A DNA stretch of 20,707 nucleotides, from NCBI GenBank assembly GCA_002501085.1, contig DLRL01000001.1, positions 1-20,707 on the forward strand, given 5' to 3'. Source of the stretch: Gemmatimonadales bacterium UBA7889. Its GTDB lineage: Bacteria; Gemmatimonadota; Gemmatimonadetes; Longimicrobiales; Gaopeijiaceae. The notes beneath the pieces are model-generated. The model did no database searches and had not been told where the DNA came from. It saw nothing but the letters and a program-made list of their open reading frames with translations. Below are positions 14,362-20,707 of the stretch, piece after piece. Numbering within the stretch: position 1 is the first letter of the stretch; each line of letters opens with the position of its first letter. Position numbers and translations under genes: made by a program.

Positions 14362-15399
14362 TCACTGATGGCTTGCCATCCTTAGGCGTTCCAGTGCATC
14401 AGAAGCAGCACCAGAATCGATACTGGATTCAGCAAGCCTGACCCCTTCTTGCAGTGACGTTGATTGATCTGCCACCGCGATCGCTGCTGCTGCATTAATT
14501 ACAATAGCCGTTCGCGCTCCACCCTCTTGTCCTTTTAGAACCTGAAGAATAACCGCAGCATTATACTCTGGGTCATCCCCTACAAGAGATTCAAGAGCAG
14601 CCGGCTCGAGCCCGAGTTGCTCCGGCGTCACATTGTATTCAAGAATTCCAGAATCTGATAACTCCGAGATGTAAGTAATCCCTGATGGACTGATTTCGTC
14701 CATGCCTGGATCACCATGCACGACGAAGGCTCGTAAATGTCCAGTTTCTTGTAGTGCTCTCGCCACGAGACTACGTATGCGCGGATCAGAAACGCCCATG
14801 ACCTGCCGGAGAGCTCCTGCTGGATTGGTGAGAGGTCCGAGGACGTTCATGATCGTTGTGATTCCTAGCGCTCGACGAACCGGTGCAACATGACGCATCG
14901 CAGGGTGCAAAAGAGGGGCAAACATAAAGACGATCCCCACCTCTTCGAGGATTTCCCCCATCCTTTCAGGTGTGAGATTGATGTCCACTCCGAGTGCCTC
15001 GAGTACATCAGCGCTTCCACTCCGGGAGGTAAACGACCGATTGCCATGTTTTGCGATTGGGACACCCGCCCCTGCCGCAACTAATGCAGCCGCCGTAGAG
15101 ATATTAAACGTGGTTACCGTCCCTCCACCCGTACCTGCCGTATCAACTAATCTTTGAGGTTCCGATGAAAATACAGGCACCATGGCTTTACGGAGCGCGC
15201 GCACGCCCCCAGCAATCTCTGTGTGCTTAGCACCTTTCGTCCGTAATGCCGCCAGGAGACCTGCCATTTCAATTTCCGAAGCAGACCCATCCATAAATCG
15301 ATCAAATGCGGCTTCAGACTCTGTCGTAGTTAGGCGTACCCCCTCAACAACCTTGCCTATGAGATCCACCAATTGGAGATCCACATCCTTTTCGGACAC
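14362..15399 (-). CDS. trpD: Anthranilate phosphoribosyltransferase
   Basis: TrpD joins anthranilate to PRPP, the second step of tryptophan synthesis. Motifs include DTAGTGGGTVTTFNIST (PRPP-binding loop), VPIAKHGNRSFTSRSGSADVLEALG (anthranilate and PRPP contacts) and ALGITTIMNVLGPLTNPA. I start it at GTG 15399-15397 (345 residues), 6 bases after AGGAGA. A TTG at 15429 in the same frame would add ten residues before that ribosome site and is less likely. It is not fused to trpG. It converges on lexA, with 32 bases between stops, and is the first trp gene in transcription order but is separated from trpC by lexA. Confidence 0.96.
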   Translation of the reverse strand: MSEKDVDLQLVDLIGKVVEGVRLTTTESEAAFDRFMDGSASEIEMAGLLAALRTKGAKHTEIAGGVRALRKAMVPVFSSEPQRLVDTAGTGGGTVTTFNISTAAALVAAGAGVPIAKHGNRSFTSRSGSADVLEALGVDINLTPERMGEILEEVGIVFMFAPLLHPAMRHVAPVRRALGITTIMNVLGPLTNPAGALRQVMGVSDPRIRSLVARALQETGHLRAFVVHGDPGMDEISPSGITYISELSDSGILEYNVTPEQLGLEPAALESLVGDDPEYNAAVILQVLKGQEGGARTAIVINAAAAIAVADQSTSLQEGVRLAESSIDSGAASDALERLRMASHQ

Positions 15400-15405
15400 G
15401 TTAAT

Positions 15406-15411
15406 TCTCCT
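15406..15411 (-). promoter_or_regulatory. Shine-Dalgarno for trpD
   Basis: AGGAGA on the minus strand lies 6 bases before GTG 15399-15397. This sets the trpD start. Confidence 0.75.
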
Positions 15412-15428
15412 GAGTTCACATACTGTCA

Positions 15429-15454
15429 ATGTTGCTTAAAATCCTAAGCATCAT
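15429..15454. promoter_or_regulatory. 26-base inverted repeat upstream of trpD; operator candidate
   Basis: ATGTTGCTTA (15429-15438) and TAAGCATCAT (15445-15454) are inverted copies with one mismatch, separated by AAATCC. On the minus strand TATGAT (15455-15450) overlaps the repeat and could be the trpD -10. A repressor bound here would cover that element and the likely start site. Confidence 0.4.
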
Positions 15455-15461
15455 AGCGTCT

Positions 15462-15490
15462 TTGAGCTAATCTCCTAGGCTTGGGATAAA
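15462..15490 (+). promoter_or_regulatory. Candidate promoter for truA
   Basis: TTGAGC (15462-15467) and GATAAA (15485-15490) each match four of six sigma-70 consensus bases, with a 17-base spacer. A perfect TTGACA at 15492-15497 is an alternative -35 but has only a poor -10 (TACCTT) 16 bases later. Confidence 0.3.
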
Positions 15491-15525
15491 CTTGACATCA
15501 ACCCCTCCGGATCTACCTTCCTGCG

Positions 15526-16341
15526 GTGGAATCCCCGCAAGATGTACGACTACGGTTTACTGTCCATTACGACGGATCCGCCTTCCACGGCTGGCAGTCT
15601 CAACCTGACCGCAAAACTGTACAAGGGGAACTCATGTCAGCCTTGAGCAACCTTGCTGACAGACCGATTTCCCTGATCGGAGCCGGCCGCACTGACGCTG
15701 GTGTGCATGCAACCGGACAAGTTGCATCTGCAGACATGCCCAGTTCATGGACTCCTGAAAGTCTTCGGAGATCCCTTAATGCTATCCTGCCACCAGAGAT
15801 TTGGATCCAGTCTTCAAGCATCGCTCATCCGGACTTCCATCCTAGGTACGATGCCATAGCCCGAACCTATCAGTATCAGGTCGGGATTGAACCCAAAGCA
15901 CGTTCTCCGTTTCATGCAGGAACCTGTTGGACACTTGAAAGTCAACTTGACTATAAGCTCCTAGAATTCGGAGCGAGTGAACTTGTGGGCAAACACTCTT
16001 TCGAAGCATTCGCGAAGTCAGGGCAACCTGAGCGAGGTTATCTCTGCAGCATATCTCAGGCTCATTGGAGTCACTCGGACCTTGGTTTCTGCTTTGAAAT
16101 AACCGCCAACCGCTATCTTCATCACATGGTAAGGTACTTGGTCGGAACCATGGTTGATATCGCTCGAGGAAAACGGCAAAAGGATGACCTCCAAAGACTT
16201 CTCTCTGCTGATCCAGACCTTACCACATCACCACCCGCACCGCCGCAAGGTCTGTTCTTGGTACATGTGCAGTACCCCGAGCACTTTGAATTTCCCCAAG
16301 TCCCTTCCCCAGCCTCCTCAAAGAGCATAGCTAACGCATGA
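15526..16341 (+). CDS. truA: tRNA pseudouridine synthase TruA
   Basis: TruA converts U38-U40 of the tRNA anticodon stem to pseudouridine. The 271-residue product has the catalytic aspartate D57 in GAGRTDAGVHATGQVA. It also has the N-terminal VHYDGSAFHGWQSQP segment, RTYQYQV, and the C-terminal NRYLHHMVRYLVGTM motif typical of the family. The start GTG 15526 has no clear Shine-Dalgarno and is chosen because VRLRFTVHYDGS follows at the normal distance. The final 25 residues are a Pro/Ser-rich tail. The stop overlaps the next gene as ATGA, so the two are coupled. Confidence 0.95.
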   Translation: MESPQDVRLRFTVHYDGSAFHGWQSQPDRKTVQGELMSALSNLADRPISLIGAGRTDAGVHATGQVASADMPSSWTPESLRRSLNAILPPEIWIQSSSIAHPDFHPRYDAIARTYQYQVGIEPKARSPFHAGTCWTLESQLDYKLLEFGASELVGKHSFEAFAKSGQPERGYLCSISQAHWSHSDLGFCFEITANRYLHHMVRYLVGTMVDIARGKRQKDDLQRLLSADPDLTTSPPAPPQGLFLVHVQYPEHFEFPQVPSPASSKSIANA

Positions 16342-16994
16342 AAATTTTCTTGGACACCGCTGATATCGGAGAAATCCGTCGGGCGTCAGATGCCGGACTT
16401 ATCGATGGAATCACAACAAATCCTTCACTTATCTCTAAGGTCGCTGGAAGCCGGGATCCGAAAGAGATTTATCTTGAGATCTGCGAAATTGTGGATGGAC
16501 CCATCAGCCTAGAGGTCGTTGCAATTGAACGTACGCAAATGGTTGAAGAAGGCAGAAAACTTGCTGGCATTCATGAAAATGCTGTGGTGAAAGTCCCACT
16601 TACCGAGGACGGTTTGAAAGCTTGTCGTGAGCTCGTCAACAGCGGGATTCCGGTGAATGTTACCCTATGTTTCTCCGTCTCACAGGCGTTATTAGCCGCC
16701 AAGGCAGGTGCGACCTACATATCTCCATTTGTCGGTCGAATTGATGATATTTCTGGGGAAGGCATGCAGCTCATCCATCAAATTCGTCAGGTCTATGATA
16801 GCTACGGTTATACTACGGAGATTCTCGCAGCTTCCCTTAGGCACCCTCTGCATGTTGTTGAGTCTATGATGCTTGGCGCTGATTGCTGCACCATTCCGCC
16901 AAAAGTCTTATGGCAGTTGGCCAAGCATCCTCTCACAGACACAGGATTAGAAGCTTTTCTGGCAGACTGGGACACATTGGGAGTTGAGCTCTAA
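16338..16994 (+). CDS. Small transaldolase / fructose-6-phosphate aldolase family
   Basis: This 218-residue TIM-barrel aldolase is of the TalC/FSA type. The N-terminus MKIFLDTADIGEI and GITTNPSLI are diagnostic. The Schiff-base lysine is K85 in VVKVPLTEDG, and SPFVGRIDDI and AASLRHPLHV follow. Short members act either as transaldolases of the pentose phosphate pathway or as fructose-6-phosphate aldolases. Sequence inspection alone does not decide; transaldolase is more common in genomes with this arrangement. The ATG overlaps the truA stop by 4 bases. The gene ends 50 bases before the protease gene. Confidence 0.9.
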   Translation: MKIFLDTADIGEIRRASDAGLIDGITTNPSLISKVAGSRDPKEIYLEICEIVDGPISLEVVAIERTQMVEEGRKLAGIHENAVVKVPLTEDGLKACRELVNSGIPVNVTLCFSVSQALLAAKAGATYISPFVGRIDDISGEGMQLIHQIRQVYDSYGYTTEILAASLRHPLHVVESMMLGADCCTIPPKVLWQLAKHPLTDTGLEAFLADWDTLGVEL

Positions 16995-17027
16995 GTGCTG
17001 AGTCTGACCCGGAATTCGGCTAGGTAC

Positions 17028-17034
17028 AAGGAGG
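17028..17034 (+). promoter_or_regulatory. Shine-Dalgarno for htrA-like gene
   Basis: AAGGAGG lies 10 bases before GTG 17045. A second GGAGGA directly abuts the GTG, too close to serve it. Confidence 0.6.
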
Positions 17035-17044
17035 ACGCGGAGGA

Positions 17045-18547
17045 GTGAAAATCGTAAGGGGTTGGTTAGTAAGAAGATTCAATATCAAGTGGGTACCCAT
17101 GCTACTCCTGATGGCATGTGCTCCCAAAAATGGCAGTGACGAAGTGCCTCATACTGGCCTGGACACTTTCCCGATACTCGCTGAACTGACCTCAGTGTCT
17201 ACCCCATTAGAAGTGGTCACTGAACCAAACCAGGAGCGCACTGAACTCAGTACAGACCAACTCTCCCAAAGTCGGAACACAGCGATCGTTCAAGCCGCGA
17301 ACCGCGTCGCCCCGGCTGTCGTGAGCATTAGCGTGATTCGCACCGGAAGGACAAGAAGCACCTCGATGTGGGAGAGCTTCTTCATGCCACCTCAAAGGAG
17401 AAGCGCAGGCTTTGGGTCGGGTGTGATCGTACGCAGTGATGGTATTGTAATAACCAATGACCATGTGATCGCGGATGCTGAACAGATTCGGGTGACTCTT
17501 CCAGGTGGAGGAGATTTTGACGCCGAATTGATCGGTACTGACCCACTCGCTGATATCGCAGTGCTAGTTATAGAAGGAAAAGATCTTCCGGTTGCTCCAA
17601 TCGGGACCGTTGAGGGACTCATGATTGGGGAATGGGCTCTCGCGATTGGAAATCCACTCGGGATACAAGCTGCAGACACTGAACCAACCGTCACAGCTGG
17701 GGTGATTTCCGCAGTAAACCGCAATATCGTTCCGTCTGCATACGGAGAATCACAAGATAGTGAAGGATTCTACCTCGGCATGATTCAGACGGACGCCTCT
17801 ATTAATCCCGGTAACTCAGGTGGACCACTGGTTAATGCAGTCGGTGAGGTCATCGGGATCAATACCTCAATCATATCTCGTAGTGGTGGAAGCGAGGGTC
17901 TGGGTTTTGCCATTCCGATTGATCGAGCACTGAAGATCACTGACGACTTACTGAGCCTAGGAGAGGTTCAACGAGCCTGGGTGGGACTCGAGGTAGAACC
18001 GGTGGAAGCGGATGCTTGGGGTCGCACACGAGGAGTGCGCATTTCGAGGATTGCCCCCGGATCCCCCGGTGATAGAGCTTCACTCGAGCCCGGAGATCGA
18101 CTTCTTAGAGTCAATGGTCGCGCGCTTACAGGTCCGCTAGACTTCGAAGGGGCTCTGTTAGATCTCCGTTCTGGAGATCGCCTAGAAGTTCTAGTAGAAG
18201 GACAATCTCAGTTGATCTTATTGGAAGCTGAGCAGTTTCCATCGATCACCGCTGAACGTGTTACAGTGTTGCGGGATCTGGAACTCGTGACGGTCACCCC
18301 CGAGATCAGAGGGGAACAGGACATTAGTAGTGAACAAGGGGCCTTGGTCACGGGGGTCTCCGACCAATTATCACGTCAACTTGGCATTACGATCGGCGAC
18401 GTAATCATCGGTATCGATCAGATTATCGTCGCGAGTGCGGATCAGGTCGCCTCTATATTCGATTCTTTGGGAGGGAGTGGGAGAATCACGTTGCACTTTG
18501 AGCGGAATCGGGGCTACAACATGCGTCAGTTCTACTGGAGACGATGA
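17045..18547 (+). CDS. HtrA/Deg-type serine protease, predicted lipoprotein, two PDZ domains
   Basis: This is an envelope protease or chaperone of the DegP/HtrA class, which handles misfolded exported proteins. The 500-residue product starts GTG 17045. A basic N-region and hydrophobic WVPMLLLMA lead to a lipobox-like LMAC with Cys25, so a lipid anchor is likely. A low-complexity linker (26-80) precedes the trypsin-like domain: H140 (TNDHVIA), D170 (LADIAVL) and S258 (NPGNSGGP). PDZ1 lies at about 311-395 (IAPGSPGDRASLEPGDRLL) and PDZ2 at about 405-495 (LGITIGDVIIGIDQ). The stop overlaps purB as ATGA. The membrane-facing side of the lipid anchor is not determinable here. I give no symbol because degP, degQ and degS cannot be told apart. 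Confidence 0.92.
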   Translation: MKIVRGWLVRRFNIKWVPMLLLMACAPKNGSDEVPHTGLDTFPILAELTSVSTPLEVVTEPNQERTELSTDQLSQSRNTAIVQAANRVAPAVVSISVIRTGRTRSTSMWESFFMPPQRRSAGFGSGVIVRSDGIVITNDHVIADAEQIRVTLPGGGDFDAELIGTDPLADIAVLVIEGKDLPVAPIGTVEGLMIGEWALAIGNPLGIQAADTEPTVTAGVISAVNRNIVPSAYGESQDSEGFYLGMIQTDASINPGNSGGPLVNAVGEVIGINTSIISRSGGSEGLGFAIPIDRALKITDDLLSLGEVQRAWVGLEVEPVEADAWGRTRGVRISRIAPGSPGDRASLEPGDRLLRVNGRALTGPLDFEGALLDLRSGDRLEVLVEGQSQLILLEAEQFPSITAERVTVLRDLELVTVTPEIRGEQDISSEQGALVTGVSDQLSRQLGITIGDVIIGIDQIIVASADQVASIFDSLGGSGRITLHFERNRGYNMRQFYWRR

Positions 18548-19992
18548 GCTTGAATAGTATGAACCGTTATATACACCCCCTCGCGGATCGATACGCTTCC
18601 CCGCAGATGCAAGAAATTTTCTCTCCGATGAGAAAATTCGGTACTTGGCGTCGACTTTGGTTAGCACTCGCGGAATCCCAGGCTGAGCTGGGCCTAGAAA
18701 TTTCTGAAGAGGCACTGAGCCAGATGCGCGTGGCACTAGATAAGATTGATCTAGAATCAGCAGCTGAGTATGAGCGCCGGTTCCGTCACGACGTCATGGC
18801 ACACGTACACCTCTTCGGGGATGCTGCACCCGCTGCCAGAGCTGTGATTCACCTAGGAGCCACGAGCGCTTTCATTGGCGACAACACAGATCTAATTCTC
18901 CACCGGGAAGCACTGACACTAACCTTAAAGCGGGCAGTACGATGCATATCAGCACTTGCGATTTTCGCTGAGGCCTATGCCTCCCTTCCCACCCTGGGCT
19001 ACACACACTTCCAGCCTGCTCAACCTACAACGGTTGGCAAACGAGCAACTCTCTGGGCTCAGGATTTACTTCTGGATCTCGAAGAGCTCGAATACCGAAT
19101 CTCATCGCTCCGATTCAGGGGTATTCGCGGAACGACGGGTACACAGGCTTCTTTTCTAGAACTGTTTAATGGGGATCACAGTAAAGTTGATGCGTTAGAC
19201 TCGGCAGTTGGACTGCGTATGGGCTTCGAAAACAGCTACTCGCTGAGTGGTCAGACTTACCCGCGGAAAGTGGACTTCGCTGTTCAAAGCACTTTGGCTG
19301 GAGTCGCCACTTCATTGTCGAAGATTGCGCACGACTGGAGGATCCTGGCTCACCTACGGGAAGTCGAAGAACCATTTGAATCCGAACAAATTGGCTCATC
19401 TGCGATGCCTTATAAGCGGAATCCGATGAGGGCAGAGAGAATCTGTGCGCTTGCCCGTCATGTGATCGTACTAGCGCAGGATCCCGCCTTCACCGCTGCT
19501 ACCCAGTGGCTTGAGCGCACACTTGATGATTCAGCCAACCGACGCGTCTCAATACCGGATGCCTTCCTAGCGCTTGATGGGTGCTTAGTCCTTGCTGAGA
19601 ACGTGGCCAAAGGATTGATCGTCAATCCCGCAGTGGTCGAAAAAAATCTCGCGGAACACCTTCCTTTCATGGCAACAGAAACGATCTTGATGCACGCAAC
19701 AGCACGTGGTGGGGATCGGCAAGACCTGCACGAGCGCATGCGCAAACATTCGATCGCTGCAGCTACAAGATTGAAGGGAGGCAGCAGTGAATCCGATCTT
19801 ATCCAGTGTATCGCAGAGGATAAAGCCTTTGATGTCAGTGCCGAAGAGTTGGAGGACCTAGTGGATCCAAACCGCTTCATTGGTCGAGCCCCTGAACAGG
19901 TAGCACAGTTTCTCCGCGAACAGGTGACACCCATGCTGGAGCGACTTGGTAAGAACGCCGAAGAACTACAATCAACCGAATTACATGTTTAA
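18544..19992 (+). CDS. purB: Adenylosuccinate lyase, animal-like type
   Basis: PurB cleaves SAICAR to AICAR and adenylosuccinate to AMP, releasing fumarate each time. The 482-residue product carries the fumarase/aspartase-superfamily signature SSAMPYKRNP at 285-294 with the catalytic serine. The general-acid histidine is H155 (THFQPAQPTTVGKR), and RHDVMAHVH lies at 81-89. The N-terminus (RYASPQM, FGTWRRLWLALAE) and RGTTGTQASFLELF, WLERTLDDSANRR and LPFMATE match, as I recall it, human ADSL (484 residues) far more than the E. coli or Bacillus enzymes. ATG 18544 overlaps the protease stop. M6 (18559) is an alternative start. Confidence 0.96.
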   Translation: MSLNSMNRYIHPLADRYASPQMQEIFSPMRKFGTWRRLWLALAESQAELGLEISEEALSQMRVALDKIDLESAAEYERRFRHDVMAHVHLFGDAAPAARAVIHLGATSAFIGDNTDLILHREALTLTLKRAVRCISALAIFAEAYASLPTLGYTHFQPAQPTTVGKRATLWAQDLLLDLEELEYRISSLRFRGIRGTTGTQASFLELFNGDHSKVDALDSAVGLRMGFENSYSLSGQTYPRKVDFAVQSTLAGVATSLSKIAHDWRILAHLREVEEPFESEQIGSSAMPYKRNPMRAERICALARHVIVLAQDPAFTAATQWLERTLDDSANRRVSIPDAFLALDGCLVLAENVAKGLIVNPAVVEKNLAEHLPFMATETILMHATARGGDRQDLHERMRKHSIAAATRLKGGSSESDLIQCIAEDKAFDVSAEELEDLVDPNRFIGRAPEQVAQFLREQVTPMLERLGKNAEELQSTELHV

Positions 19993-20707
19993 AGACACGC
20001 CCATCCTAGAATCGAAACTAGATCTGCCATTAATTCATCGTGGAAAAGTCCGTGATGTCTACGAAGTGGACGATAAAACCTTATTGATGGTAGCCAGCGA
20101 CCGTGTGAGTGCCTTCGATGTAGTCCTACCCCAGCCTATTCCTAACAAAGGCGAGGTATTAACTCAGATTACAGCGTGGTGGCTCAAGCAACTTGAAAAC
20201 CATTTAGAGCATCATTTGATTGCGGTTGACCCTGATGCAATTGTGACACGCCATCCCGAACTCGCTGCGACTCGTCCCATGTGGGAGAAACGGTCGATGC
20301 TGGTTACCCGCACAAGACCAGTCCTCGTCGAGTGCATTATCAGAGGGTATATCACCGGTTCAGCATGGAAGGAGTACCGGGACAATGGAACCTTGGCTAA
20401 TGAGCCTCTACCTGATGGGCTAAGAGAAAGTGAGCAACTCGAGCCCGCTATTTTCTCACCATCAACGAAAGCAGAACACGGCGAACATGACGAAAACATC
20501 ACCTATGGTCAGGTGGTTGACCTCCTAGGTCCTAATCTGGCTGGTCGGCTGCGTGAACTTTCGCTAGAGACTTATCAGTTCGGAAGACAAGTAGCCGAAG
20601 GCGCTGGCATCATCTTAGCAGACACTAAATTTGAATTCGGAATCGATCATTCTGGTAAACTACTTTTGATCGACGAGGTACTTACACCAGATTCCTCAAG
20701 GTTTTGG
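19985..20707 (+). CDS. purC: SAICAR synthetase, partial (runs off window)
   Basis: PurC ligates aspartate to CAIR using ATP, giving SAICAR, the substrate of PurB just upstream. The 241 visible codons begin at ATG 19985, which overlaps the purB stop by 8 bases, and stay open to the window end. LIHRGKVRDVYEV (17-29) and LLMVASDRVSAFDVVLP (33-49) form the nucleotide-binding N-lobe. RGYITGSAWKEY and FSPSTKAEHGEHDENI are active-site motifs of the longer Ade1-like class of about 300 residues, unlike the roughly 240-residue E. coli type. LADTKFEFG and LLIDEVLTPDSSRFW lie at the cut end. About 50-60 residues are probably missing. Confidence 0.95.
   Translation, partial: MFKDTPILESKLDLPLIHRGKVRDVYEVDDKTLLMVASDRVSAFDVVLPQPIPNKGEVLTQITAWWLKQLENHLEHHLIAVDPDAIVTRHPELAATRPMWEKRSMLVTRTRPVLVECIIRGYITGSAWKEYRDNGTLANEPLPDGLRESEQLEPAIFSPSTKAEHGEHDENITYGQVVDLLGPNLAGRLRELSLETYQFGRQVAEGAGIILADTKFEFGIDHSGKLLLIDEVLTPDSSRFW

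Overview
The window is a gene-dense chromosomal segment with 21 protein genes. Two run off the ends: mgtE on the left and purC on the right. There are no recognisable tRNA or rRNA genes, insertion sequences, phage genes or CRISPR arrays. Base composition looks close to 50% GC. Eleven of the 21 best start codons are GTG or TTG, and only some genes have a clear Shine-Dalgarno sequence. A PgpH-type c-di-AMP phosphodiesterase, a lipoprotein HtrA, a VanZ-like protein, a LytR_C-domain protein and animal-like purB/purC together suggest an uncultured Gram-negative bacterium, perhaps of the Gemmatimonadota/FCB neighbourhood. That placement is inference from gene content only.

Left region, minus strand (1-6889): vanZ-like, aspS, phoH-like, pgpH, ybeY and mgtE run in one direction with short gaps or overlaps. 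The themes are translation and RNA quality (AspRS, YbeY, PhoH-like ATPase), c-di-AMP breakdown (PgpH) and magnesium transport (MgtE). The 129-base gap ahead of mgtE is unusually self-complementary and may be a structured leader. rlmN (+) diverges from vanZ and converges on lepB.

Middle region (8089-15399): trpC, trpF, trpB and trpA, then a yqeK-like HD hydrolase, a membrane-anchored LytR_C protein and lepB, lie head to tail on the minus strand. trpD is also on the minus strand but is separated from trpC by lexA, which lies on the plus strand. lexA and trpC therefore share a short divergent control region. It carries two pairs of TTCGG(G/T) direct repeats with an 11-base period, which are good candidates for LexA operators. 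trpE and trpG are not in the window.

Right region, plus strand (15526-20707): truA, a small transaldolase, an HtrA-like lipoprotein protease, purB and purC. truA/tal and htrA/purB overlap as ATGA and purB/purC overlap by 8 bases, indicating tight co-expression. PurC makes SAICAR and PurB cleaves it, so the last two genes are consecutive in purine synthesis. No wholly new system is evident. The observations most worth checking are the mgtE leader, the lexA/trpC operators, an inverted repeat upstream of trpD, a 22-base perfect palindrome inside the yqeK-like gene, and a stop-interrupted N-terminal extension of lepB.
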